DNA from: Diphasiastrum complanatum
Lineage: Eukaryota; Streptophyta; Lycopodiopsida; Lycopodiales; Lycopodiaceae
Assembly: GCA_029204225.1 (NCBI GenBank)
Contig: CM055095.1
Location: forward strand, 60,825,597 to 60,889,596
Direction of reading: 5' to 3'
Length of the DNA stretch: 64,000 nt
Shown: in pieces, positions 1-11,500 of the stretch
Layout: each line of letters opens with the position of its first letter
Numbering within the stretch: position 1 is the first letter of the stretch
Made by a program: the position numbers and the translations under genes
Notes under the pieces: model-generated
Databases searched by the model: none
Told to the model about the DNA's origin: nothing
Seen by the model: the letters and a program-made list of their open reading frames with translations, nothing else

Positions 1-196
1 GGGACCCAACTGGGGGCCCTGTCCTGCTGACAGGGTCCCTAGACTGTGTTAGGCCCGCCATAGCTATGGACCGTGCTGGGGCACACTACTCACACTGTCT
101 TGCCCTGTTGGTCGTGTACGCTGGACACGACCCTGACTGTGGTATCTGACCTATCTGTGTTCTCTAGGGTTCGGCACTGGTCACGAGCTCGTAACA
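1..196 (-). repeat. 3' LTR (5' part) of a Ty3 chromovirus, cut by the window edge
   Basis: Read on the minus strand, the stretch starts TGTTACGAGCTCGTGACC directly after a purine-rich tract that follows the chromodomain stop codon, which is where a 3' LTR must begin. The other end lies outside the window. It contains an imperfect hairpin, with gggccctgtc near 16-25 facing gacagggtccc. The start and one internal block (cagtgtgagt) recur in the solo LTR-like sequence near 48.0-48.3 kb, so the two belong to related families. Confidence 0.75.
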
Positions 197-209
197 CTCC
201 CTCCCCCTT
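197..209 (-). other. Polypurine tract of the chromovirus
   Basis: Minus-strand AAGGGGGAGGGAG sits between the pol stop codon (TAA, 208-210) and the LTR start at 196. This is the expected plus-strand priming site. Its immediate contact with the chromodomain ORF is normal for chromoviruses, whose pol often runs up to or into the LTR. Confidence 0.75.
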
Positions 210-2250
210 AAGAACCGTCTTGGTCCTCTAAGACAAAGTCTGGAAAAATCTTGCGAAGGACGCTACTTCTTTCCCAAGTGGCATTCTCAACAGGCTGATC
301 ATTCCACTTGACCATATATTCTCGGTATAGAGTATGACGAGTCTGCGTCTCTCTACTATCAAGAATCTCCTCTGGTTCATGTGGAGGTTGCTGAGGATCC
401 AATGGGAGAACTAGAACATTGTCCCCTACCAGATTTTCTGATCTGGTTAAGGTTTTTCGTAACTGACTTACATGAAAGATTGGAAAAACCTTACTACTGT
501 GTGGGAGTTCTAGTTCATAGGTGACCTCGCCTAGTCTCCTACTGATAGTAAAGGGACCACAATACCTTGGACACAACTTCGCACACACTCCTGATTTGAG
601 GGTTTTAGAGTCAACTGGGACTCTCAAGTAGACTTTCTCACTAGTGGAGAATTGCACATCCCGTCAGTGTGGATCTGCATAATGCCTGGCTCGATCCTGG
701 GACTGCCTAATGCTACGCTTAGCATGTTCTATCATCTGGTTTAGGTCCTCTAAAAAGTTTTTGGCTGCTTCAACTTTTTCTTGTTTAAACCCTACAGTTG
801 TGGGTGAGCGTGGCTGAAAACCGTACATCAGCATAAATGGGCTATATCCCGTAGCTGAATGTTTGGTACTGTTGTAAGCAAACTCTGATATCGAGAGATA
901 CTCCTCCCAATTAGTCTGCTTCTTGCTGACGTATGCACGAAGCGTATCCTCCAGCTCCTGATTTACCCTCTTTGTTTGATCGTCCGTCTGTGGATGGTCG
1001 GTGGTACTCATATTAAGTTTAGTATGGAGATGATGGAATATTTATTGCCCTCCAAAAATTTCCATTAAACTTACTGTCCCGGTCGCTGACTATGCCGGAA
1101 GGTAGACCGTACAATTTAAATAGCCCATCTACAAACAACCTCGCTAACTCTGGAGCTCTTACGGTTGTTTTGGTCGGAATAAAATGAGCCATTTTGGTTA
1201 GACGGTCAACTGTGACCCATATAGCGTCATTACCCTTTTGGGTTTTAGGCAGGCCTACTATAAAATCCATGGAGATACTCTCCCATTTACAGCTGGTATT
1301 TCTAAGGGCTGCAACAACCCTCCTGCCTTTAAACGCTCTGCTTTATTTACTTGACATTACTGGCAACTGGTTACATACTGTTGGACGTCCTTTTTCATAT
1401 TGGGCCAGAAAAATTGCCTACGAAGAAGCTCATAGGTCTTCTGTATGCTTGGGTGTCCCGCACTAGGATTGTCATGACATTCATATAGGACTTGCTGCCT
1501 ATAATCCTTTGAATTGGGGACACATACTCTATCTCTATAGAGCAAGTGCTCATCCTGAATGGAATACTGTTTCCATTTGAATCCTTGAGTCAACTGACCC
1601 TCAACCACTGGGGTTTGCTTGGGCAATACAGGCTCAAAATCCTCAACGTCATCTGACGTATATTCGGACTCATCATCATCCTCAACGGAAGCTGCCGTAT
1701 TCTTGGATGAACTGGCACCAGCCCCGGGAACTGGTTCTAGAGTCTGTAATTGTCTGCTCTGGACTGAGTTCCAGATAGTAGAGAAGAATGCATCATGCTG
1801 GCACTTCCCTCTCAAGGACTCGAGTAATTCATTACGAATCTGAGTAAAACTCAGCTCGTTTATCATAGGCATTCTGCTAAGGGCATCTGCTACTGTATTG
1901 AATTTCCCTCGTCTATATCTGATAGACATATCAAACTCTTGCATCAACTCTGCCCAACGAGCTTTCCGACCTCTAAGCTCAGGTTGATTGCAAAGGTATC
2001 TGAGACTTTGATGGTCTGTCAGGACCTCAAAGTTGGCACCATACAAATAATGCCTCCAAGTCTTTATGGCATGGACTATAGAAAAGAGTTCCTTTTCATA
2101 GGCATTGTACCTAGTCTGAGCTGGCTCGAGTTTTTTACTCTCGAACACAACTGGTCGTCCACCCTGAGTTAGCATAGCACCTACTGCAAAGTCGCTCGAC
2201 CACAAATGGCTGATTGGGGTCGACGACTTTTAAAACTGGTGCTGTAGCTA
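208..2250 (-). pseudogene. Ty3/gypsy chromovirus pol remnant: RNase H, integrase, chromodomain
   Basis: Read right to left, the order is end of RT (APVLKVVDPNQPFVVE, about 2205-2245), RNase H (SDFAVGAMLTQ, YEKELFSIVHAI, TDHQSLRYL, then ADALSRMP), integrase zinc-binding domain (H-x-x-x-H within CHDNPSAGH, ending YVTSCQ), integrase core (MDFIVGLPKTQKG, VSDRDSKF), C-terminal integrase (NSTKHSATGYSPF), and a terminal chromodomain (about 210-360: YMVKWNDQPVENATWE). Breaks include a small deletion at about 2200 that removes the first catalytic Asp of RNase H, an in-frame TAA near 1355, a frameshift near 1290, another near 1030, and a stop near 660. The RT, protease and gag that should continue to the right on this strand are absent. 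The element cannot move on its own. RNase H-INT-chromodomain is diagnostic of plant chromoviruses. Confidence 0.9.
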
Positions 2251-3780
2251 AGGCTGAAGAACAGGAACAGTTCGCCGAAGAACTCGACGAACTGGTTACC
2301 AAGGAGCAGTTTCTCCACTTGGTAACAAAGGTGGATGAACTGAAGTTGGCATTAGCCAATTTCAAGTCCAGTGTGGATGACTCGTTCGCTGAACTCAATG
2401 GCTTGATTTTGAGTTCCGCGAAAGGAAGCCTTCCCTCCACTTCTCAGTTGTCCCCTTCTCCACTTCCATCAGTTTCGGAGACTTTACGGTCTCACCCCAA
2501 TGTTTTTAAAGATTTAAAGCCTCCTACTTTTAATGGGGAAGAGAAGGATAGAAATGCAAATATTCTACAAACCTTCCTCAGCAAATGGAAGAACATTCAT
2601 GCTCTTAAACAGACCCCTGACCATTTGCAAGCAATTGAGGCCAGTCTTTCCTTAGGGCCCATGGCCTATAAGTGGTGGTTAAATCTCCAGGAGACTGGGC
2701 AGACTCCCTGGTCATGGAAGACTTTTGAAGAAGCCTTCCTACCAGAAAATGAACTTGATAGAGCTTGGGAATCGTGGGAAAGAACAGTAATGGACAAGTC
2801 CCTAATCCAATATATCTCGCAATACCGAAAAACAATTTTAAAAATTTTAAATATGGATGATTATCAGAAAATCAGAGGGTTTGTCCGAGGCCTTAAGGAT
2901 GAATATAAAGTAGAGGTCCAGAGAAACTCGCCTACTACCCTTGAGCAAGCTCTCAGATATGCTCAAATCTATGATGATTCAGTGGGTAGGAAGAGGGCGA
3001 GACAACAGCCCCTTTCTGAGCAGCCTCCTCAGAAAGACTTTCAATTCAAAAAGAAATTTTTAAAAAGAAAGAAAGAAGATAAATTTAAAGGTGAAGCTCC
3101 TCAGAAACGCCCTTCACTCATACAGCCCTTAAAACCAGAAGATTTTGAGAAAGCTTGTGCTTTGTGTGTATGGGCAAGGGACACACGACACAGTCAGACA
3201 GTGTCCCGAGGGGCCTTTCACTAAAAAAGATAAAAAAGATAAGAAACAAGTTCATCTTGTTAAGACTGTAAGTTTCCCCAGTGACTCGGCAGCTTCCGAG
3301 ATCAAAGTGTATCATGAAAATCATGAACACTGTTGCCAGCTGACCTCTGCAATGCTAGCGAGACCCTTCAGCTTTGGGCCGCATGACCTAGTACGTATGC
3401 ATGGGAAAGTTGGTAACCAGTCAGTAAGAGTTATGGTTGATGATGGGGCAACCCATAATTTCATCAACTACACCCTGGTTAAAAAACTTAAACTTCCAGA
3501 AGTACCTAGTCAGCATAGGTACATAGTTTCATTAGCTAAGGGTGAAGATAAGAAAATCTGGGAAACTATGGTAAGTAACTTAAATCTTGGTATTCAGGGG
3601 TACCAAGATGAAATAAACTTTCAGATAATGCACCTGGATCATACAGACATTGTTCTCGGGAGAGATTGGCTCTATAGTTTAGGACCTTCCCTCCACAGAA
3701 ACTATCAGGAGAACACCCTCAGCTTTCAGCATAAAGGCCGAGAGATCCACTTGCATGGGGAGCATGATGTTCAGGTCTGA
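2250..3780 (+). pseudogene. Ty3/gypsy gag-protease fragment, opposite orientation
   Basis: The stretch encodes a retrotransposon gag (hydrophilic coiled N-terminus; PPTFNGEEKDRNANILQTFL; MAYKWWLNL; FEEAFLPENELDRAWE; lysine-rich linker near 3040-3100). A zinc knuckle begins CALC at about 3150. After a +1 shift of frame inside the knuckle the second frame carries THDTVRQCPEG, then an aspartic-protease-like domain (MVDDGATHNFIN at about 3430; IVLGRDWL at about 3650) and a stop at 3778-3780. The catalytic triad position reads D-D-G where D-S/T-G is usual. No RT follows, so the piece is truncated after protease. It abuts the minus-strand pol head to head at about 2250. Whether both halves come from one inverted element or two elements cannot be decided here. 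Confidence 0.85.
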
Positions 3781-4555
3781 GAAATTTGAATAAAATGCGG
3801 AAAAAATGCAAAAAGATCTGAAATTTTTTTGCTATCCTCCCTCGCTGGTCTGACAGCACTCCAATTTGTCCACCAGATCTTCACGGGCTTCCCGCCAGTC
3901 TACAGCTTGAAGTCCTGGATAGATCCAAATTTGAAGTCCTGGATCTACACTTCCATCCTGGATCTAGCTTGAAGTCCTGCCAAATTTGAAGTCCAAAAGC
4001 ACTTCTGAATTCTGGAATTTCAGGTAAATTGGGGCTGGGAGTGTCCATACTGGTTTCTCTGGCATATAGCTTTGGGTAGTAAGATTATCTCTTATGGCCT
4101 CTTTCGAAATTCACTGGAATTGTCCAGTCTCAATTGCAAGCTGGTGTGAAGAAATATGAAGTTGACCTAGTATGAACTTTAGACCATGAGACAATTGTGA
4201 AGCCTAATATCGTGGTAAGACTGCCTCCAGTCTGTAGTAGTCGGCTCCCCTGTCTTGTCCTGTGATGCTCGATAGTGGTCATGTCCCCTGACTTTTCGTG
4301 CCGCTTAATATAACTTGATGAGTACCCACAGGGAGATCTACGATAGAAATACCAAGGAGGTTGGATGCTTGGGAAAACCATGACAACCAATAACCATGAT
4401 CATGGGGATGTTGAGAGGAGGTGAGTGTTGCATGTGTGTATGCTTGCTCTAAATTTGGAAACAATCGGACTCGCTGGATATAATGATAAGCAAAAAATGG
4501 CGCCAAGCTGTATAGGTGGAACTACAAACTTATCAAGAATAATATGATGTGGAAC
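3781..4555. other. Non-coding stretch with a short interspersed repeat
   Basis: No gene is recognised. Between about 3908 and 3995 the phrase ttgaagtcctg or a near copy (aaatttgaagtcc) occurs four times with catcctggatcta-type spacers. This looks like a decayed tandem array, perhaps the spacer between protease and RT of the preceding element. Confidence 0.4.
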
Positions 4556-4790
4556 ATTCGCCCTACTTTCACCCTCTTTTTCGCCCTAACTCGTTGTACT
4601 CTCCTTGCTCCCTTTTTGTTGCTCCATCATTGCCCTAGTTTCCTCCTATTTTTTGCCCCCATTTTTTTGCTCCCTTTTGGTTGCTCCATCGTTGCCCTAA
4701 TCCACCCTAATTTTTTCCCCACTCGTTTCTACTCTATTTTCCTTGCTCCCTTTCTGCAGCTCCATCCTGGCCCTATTTTCCTCTAGGCGC
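4556..4790. repeat. Degenerate pyrimidine-rich tandem repeat
   Basis: Units of the form cttgctccctttttgttgctccatcattgcccta recur at about 4602, 4665 and 4744, with the full unit (cgccctaactcgttgtactc... to ...tttcctc) about 140 bp long and copied roughly twice. The strand is almost free of G. A reading frame through it (4544-4786) is only a by-product of the composition. Confidence 0.55.
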
Positions 4791-4799
4791 TTTCTCACC

Positions 4800-5845
4800 A
4801 GATTGGTGCTTTTTCTGGCCATGCTGATTTTTACATCACTCTTGTTGAGCGATATGGTATCAATCTTGATGCTCATTGGTTTTCTTTCTTAGGAGATGTT
4901 ACTATCAATCTTGCCCAACAAAGTATATCTATCACAATCGATGCTTCTCCTTTAACCTTTATCAATATAGATCCTATCATTGATTATAACCTTATCACCA
5001 CCAAACAAGTTATGCGTAACCTAAAGCCCATAATGTGGCCTTTCTCTATGTTCATCTTGCCTCCTCTCCTCTGGTTTTTTCTCATTCCATTCCCACTTGC
5101 TATATCTGATCTCCTTGCAATCTATTAGTTTGATTTTGATGAACCCTCCATGTCCTATACATTCCATCAACCATCATATTGACCTTCCTAGTGCCCATCC
5201 TACCTCTTGAGCTCCTTATTGTGTGTCTCATCTTGAACAAGTTAAGATCCAATATCAAGTTTTTGATCTATTATAGCGTGGACTCATTGCTCCTAGTCTA
5301 AGTCCTTTTGGTTCCCTTGTTTAACTTGTTGATTAAAAAAATGGCACTAAACGTTTATGTATCGATTATTGGGTACTCAATTACTTAACTATTCGTAATC
5401 GATACCCCATTCCTCATATGGGATGACTAATTTGATCAATGAGGACAAGCCAGAATTTTTCTAAGAGTGGCTATCCAAGAGATGGATCCAAGACTACTAT
5501 TTGTACTTTGATGGATCTTTATGAGTTTCATATATTACCTTTTGGTGTTACCAATGACCCTCCTACTTTTCAGAATGTGATGAATGATATTTTAGACCAT
5601 TGATCGGGGTTTGTGTCCTTTATTTTGATGATATTTAGATTTACAGCTCTAATTGATTTCTCATACTAGCCATTTACGACATGATTTTCAACTTCTCATC
5701 ACTCATCAACTTTTTGCTAAGGGATCTTGTTGTTGGTATGATTGAATTTTTGGGCTTTCTTGTCAATGACGATACTGTTTCCCTTGATCATGCTGAATTC
5801 TGAGCTCTTGTTCAATGGCCCACTCCTATTGATTGTCATGTTGTT
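4800..5845 (+). pseudogene. Fossil Ty3/gypsy protease-RT fragment
   Basis: Conceptual translation in shifting frames gives the standard Ty3 series: a protease/RT linker (TINLAQQSISITIDASPLTF, NLITTKQVM at 4900-5020), RT fingers (EQVKIQYQVFD, IAPSLSPFGS, CIDYW, YLTIRNRYPIPHM at 5235-5420), palm (YEFHILPFGVTNDPPTFQN at about 5520-5580), degraded catalytic motif around 5615-5640, and thumb (HLRHDFQLLITHQLFAKGS at 5668-5725; DTVSLDHAEF near 5775). Many stops and frameshifts show it is old. The linker resembles the minus-strand fragment near 57.6-57.7 kb, so both probably come from one family. Confidence 0.8.
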
Positions 5846-8555
5846 CATATGGTTTGGGTCTTGCCACTCACTTGCGAACCTTGTCAAGATGCTTTGACCA
5901 CTCTATAGACTAGGGAAACCAAGCCCTATGCCTGCAACCATCTGCAGACGGCAGAGATTCTCTCCAAAATGCATTTTTGCACCCTATAAAGTGCACCATC
6001 CTACCCACAATTGTTGCGATTCACAAGAGGGATCTCTTCAATCCATTTTTCCCTTATGCTGCCTTTTGGACAGCATTTTCAGATCGTATGAGCTTGAAAA
6101 CATGCGATTTTCAAGGGATTGGGTGCTCAAAATTTTCTGCCCTTGCTGCGGCAACAGATCCACCCCCTATCTGCCACGTTTTGTGCCTCAAACCAAGTTG
6201 AAAAAATTGTTGAAGACTGGAAACTGAAGTGCTATGGAGGCCATCCAAATTTCAGTTGCAAGGCAGCATTATCTTACTGATATAGGCTGGAACAGCAGCG
6301 ACGGAGGTTACAGAGCACCTTTCACCGTCCTCCCACCCAAATTTCTTAAGAGGCTGTTCTCCAACTATTCTACCGTCCTCCCACCCAAATTCCTTAAGAA
6401 AATGAGCAAAAATGGTGCTTTTCACCTTCTGTCTCTGTAGAATGGGTTGTTCTTACTCTAGAATGAGCTGCTCTCCCTCTTGAACGAGGTTCTGATATCA
6501 ACTGTCATAAGCTCATTTCTCCAAGCTCGTGAAACTTGGAAGGCTGGTGTGAAGAATGATCCTCCCAACCATAGATACCCCCTTTTGCCGTCGGATTACT
6601 TGCTATTCTCATCACCAAGCACATGGCATCCAACTGTTGGTGATCAGTCCACCTGTCATGCATGCAACCTGTGACCCATGAATACTGAATGACTCATAGG
6701 ATACTGCCCCCATTCCCCGCGATGGACCTGTGACCCACCCGCGCTGGCTCACCCCGGTTGCTTGCCAGTTAGCATCTCGTCACTGATGGCTAGGATGTGA
6801 ACAGTCATTATTCACCACTTCTTGGACAGCTTGTTAGACAGTCACATGAGGTGACGCACTTGTCCCAGCTTGGGCCAGATGTCCACTATGGTTACCGGCC
6901 TTCAATTATGTGTCGGTTGTGGAGATTATGAAAATGAGGGGGTTTGATTTTGCTACTTTCTAAGGACTCAGCATTTTTTATTGGGATGAGTATGGTTGTC
7001 TATGTATTGCTAAAATATGTTATTATAGGGTTTGAATCCAGTGTAATCGATGTCTGTGCTCCAAATGACTACAAAAATAAAATAGTGCTTTGGTAGAGAT
7101 TATCAAGATTTGACCTATAGCATTAGGAGGCTTTAGCATGTACTTTGAGGAGCAAATTATGTTTGTGGCTGGAGAGATTGTGTTAGAATTCTTTCAGTGG
7201 GAAAATTTGTTGATGGATATAGTTACTGATAGTCCTTAATTCACAATTATACTTGATGGGGAAAGAGTTAGATGCTGGAATATATAGATGCTATACATGT
7301 ACATATGAAATGTGCTCGGGTACCGTATATTGCCCTTATTTGCTTGAACTTTTAACCAGGTGCCGTCACAGGGTCACATGGTTACAAATGACAGTGCATG
7401 TAGTTTGACTAGTTTTTCCTTTCCTCATGAGCATTTCTCAAGGGAATTCAGCCTAGCATTTTCTTTCAAACCCCATAAAGATATGGTGCCACTTTGGACA
7501 CATCACTCATGTCAAAGTCATTATATTTCTCATTTTGAACCCTGACAAGAACAACTGTGAAATATAGCAATTTTAAAAAATAGAGGTTGGAAGAGACTGA
7601 TTGTTCTCAAGGCTGGTTGCTTAAATGTGATATCTAATGAGAAAATGATGTTTCTTATGGTAAATTTTGAAGGTGCAACATAATCAGTAAACTTGCAATA
7701 TTAAAGAGTCATCAGATGGAAGTTCGGCATGTATTTTCCTCAAAGGCTTAAAGCTGTTAGTAATTGAGGATAACAGTAGCTTTAACACATTCTCTTAGCT
7801 GGAGTTCTAATTATCAGTATTTAAAAACTCATTTGCCAAGCATATCCTGCAAGTAAGTGGAAATTTTTTTCTGTCACAACAGTTGATGAGAAACATGTGA
7901 AGCTGGTGAATTTGGAATGATTAAGCTCTATTATGGGAATGATTTAGGGTTTCTTGTTTTGAAGCCACAAAGTCTCTCAGTTCCCCCCAATATAGTTCAT
8001 GCAAAGGAATCTACTCAGGCTTTCCAATATAGGACAGCAAGAAATTTGTGTAGAGGTGCTCTTACTAATGACATTTATATTTGAAGTCTGCTATATGCAC
8101 AAGGGGTGTTTGATGGCCTTAGCCTAGTTTTTGCTTTTTCACCTGCCCTTGGGTCCTGATGACATGATTAATCTCTTGCTATGATGTTTCATCTGTGAGT
8201 CGAGTAGTTTTATGGATACATTTTGTTGTCTATGTTTTTGCAGTATTTCCATTAATCTAACATTAAAATACTTGAGACACTGTTAGCACTTTTTGTAATA
8301 TTTTCATCCTAAACTCCATTTGTCTTTTTGCTTATTATTGTGGTGCTTATCATAGATGTATTGTTGATAAGATCCATTCGTCTGGCACTATCCTATTTGG
8401 AGTTATGTGATCCTTTAACTTACTGCAATGAGTTGCAAAAAATGTTGGGAGAATCTGTTGCAAAAGTATGTACAGGTTGAGTTTTACGATAAGCTCGTGT
8501 TGCATCAATCAGTGCACAATTACAGTAACTTAACTTGGTTCTTCTTTCTTCACAG
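5846..8555 (+). other. Non-coding; probably intron upstream of the ALA exon
   Basis: No upstream P4-ATPase exon (for example the one carrying GDGANDVGM) can be found here, so the preceding exon lies left of the window and this stretch plus the Ty3 debris is taken as intron. It contains a 48-bp-period duplication (caccgtcctcccacccaaattt at 6323 and again at 6371) and a GC-richer patch at 6650-6900 with tgcatg motifs. Short reading frames here have no recognisable content. Confidence 0.45.
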
Positions 8556-11500
8556 GCAGCAATGGCGGCTGATTATGCTATTGGGAAGTTTAGATTTTTG
8601 GAACGTTTACTTCTTGTGCATGGACATTGGTCTTATCGCCGAATCTCCATATTGGTGAGTCCTGGCACAATAAAAAGTTCGCATTGCAATGTTGTAAACT
8701 TGTAATCATTGGAAAGTGTGAATCTTGGCATTGATGGGATTTTGTTGGAAGTGTGTACAGTGCTTAAAACCGTCCAAGGTTTGATATGCAACATTACATC
8801 AGTAGTTTACTCTACATTAGATGTTGAAGCTCAAGAGCAAGCAGTTTTAGAAAAGTAATGTTTAATCTATGTTTGTGTTTTGTAATGTGTTACTCTGAAC
8901 CCTTTGTATTGGGCCTTGTAAGTTTGATCCATGTCAGATGCACAGAAGTAGCTAGGTTGTCGGCATGCATAATTAGCCTCTTGTATGCTTTGTATTGTGT
9001 GTTAGCTTGAGCTAAGATTACAGGTTGGGGGTTTGGAGCTTTGATGGTCTTGTATTGTTCTTGCTTGCATGAGATGCTAGAAGTTTCCAATTTCTCAGGT
9101 TGGATTTGGTATTGATGCTGGAAGACGCCTTGATGTTCATGGGTGAATTTTTGTTCATGGGTCATGGTTTGTCCAGAATTTAAGCCAAGAACATCAGTTG
9201 AGGCTTTTACCATGTCAAGAATTTAACCCAGGAGCATCAAGCCTTCCTCTAGCATTTAGCATTTATCTCAATCCAATCCAGGGAATTAGAGATTTTAGAT
9301 TTATCTCAATCAAGTAAAAACAATACAAGAGAGCATCAAAGCTTCAACGCTCCAACCTGTATCCTTACCTTAAGCAAAAAACACAAGATGCAATGATATT
9401 GTCATGCACCAATACATAAAGATTAATCTATCAGTGACAATCATCATGCTGATTAGCTTCATAAAAAATGGTATCCCAGCTTACAAAGTGCTCTCTCGCC
9501 ATGGGCTCATAGCACTTGTATGCCTTGACCCTTGGCCCTTTCATCATAGACTTGACCCTTGACCCTTGACCCTTGGCACTCGTTACATTCTACATCTATC
9601 TTACTCTTGTCTTCCTTAGGCACATGGACACAGGCCCTATAACCAAACACTCATCAATGATTTGCCTTCCTTTTGGTGCCAGAAAAGGCATGGCACAACA
9701 ATAGGACGAGTATGATTCTGAACATAAGTGGCACTATTGTATGCCTTTGTGCCAAAAGAATTTGGTAATCTTTTTTGATTGAGCATCGACATGCAGATTC
9801 TGTGATTGTCTTGTTCTTGTGCTCCACTAGCACGTTTTGCTGCGGTGTATGAGATTGTGTGAACTGGTTTTATCACGTGCTCCTTACAAAAGTCTTCAAA
9901 TTTGTTAAATTTATATCCCCCTCTCCTATTCAGATCGTAGAACCTTAATCTTCTTGTTGGCCTGAATCTCTACCATCACCTTGAATTGTTCAATGTGAAT
10001 GCATCTGACCTCTCTCTTACAAAGTAGATCCATGTTGTATGCAATTTATCGATAAAGGCCATGAAGATATGATTCCCCTATAGACATGGTTTTCCTATGT
10101 CTACATGTATATGGTTTGAATCAATTCCAATACCTTCTTACCTCTAGTAGCATTGCTGTTTTTGAATTTTTTGCAGTTCTGCTCCCCATACCTGTGACAA
10201 ATGGGTTCCTTCTTGTTGTCAAGAGTCAGTGAGCCAAACACCATGTTTTGGTTCTCGAGTAGCCACAAACTAGAGAAATATGAACGGTCGCATTAAGCTT
10301 ATAAAGCCTACAATCTTACTCACAAAAATAGTTACAATTTCCTCTAAAATACGATCAACATTCTTGACAAGACATTTATCCTAATTGATCTCTACTTTTA
10401 CGCTTCGAGTGGTAATTATCGCAATCGAAAAGAGGTTCTTTAGGCTTGGCACAGAGAGCATATCATTGATATTTTCAAGTCTCCATTGGGCAATTGTATC
10501 AATATTGTGGCAATTCTACAAATCTGACATACGTCTCGCGATAATTTGTCACCATTTGGAATTGGGGTAAGGTCGGTAAACCAGCCTTCGTTGCCCGTGA
10601 TGTGCCTTGCGGCACCTGGGTTTGTGCACCACCTTTGGTCATCTTCTTCGTGCAAAGAAAGCATGGAAAGGAAGATGCTCGACTGCTCACCAGCATTTCC
10701 CTCAATCAGGTTGCCTAAATCATTATCTCATCTTTTTGCAGGTCGCTTTTTTCCTTTCGACATTCATTTTGCCAATCACCCGACTTTCCGCAATAATGGC
10801 ACCTGCCTTTTTTATTAACTTTTTTGGATGACTTGCCTTTTTCGTCTCCTGTCTAGGCAATACTTTTGCCTTTCCCTTAGCTTTTTTGGTGTACCCTTGT
10901 TTGTCCTTAGTGGCTAGTGCATGGTCTTCTGTGGGCCTGAGTTGGGACTTTACGACCCCTTGCCTTGGTTCTTGTTGTAATAGAATGGCGGTCAGCTCCT
11001 CAAAAAGTGGGCAACCTCTCCCTCACCACTAAACCACTCATGAATATCTGATAGCCCTCTGCAATACCACTGATGGTGGTCTGGACAAGTTCAATGTCGC
11101 GTATCCTCTCACCTGTTGAGTAAAGTCCGTCCCTGAGTTACTTCATTTTGGTAAGAAAGACATGCATTAACTCCTGATATTCCTTTCGAATGCTGTTAAG
11201 GCTAGCGTAGTTCCAAGAAATAGCGTTCATGAAGGATTTGATGTCTTGTACTACTCTTTGAGAACTTGTCAAGCCTACCGTGGAGTGGCGACATTGCTAA
11301 TGTGTGTAACTCACCAATAAATTCATGAACTCAAGGGCATAACAAGCCTGCTTATCACATGCCTTTGGCATCAGGTTCCGTGAGTTGTCATTCTTTCTCT
11401 ATGAGATACTTTTTATCCAAATTGCGATACGCTCTGAAATTTGATATGCCATCGAGCTTACTACCCTCATCAAGTACGTATTCTCCCATATTGGCCATAG

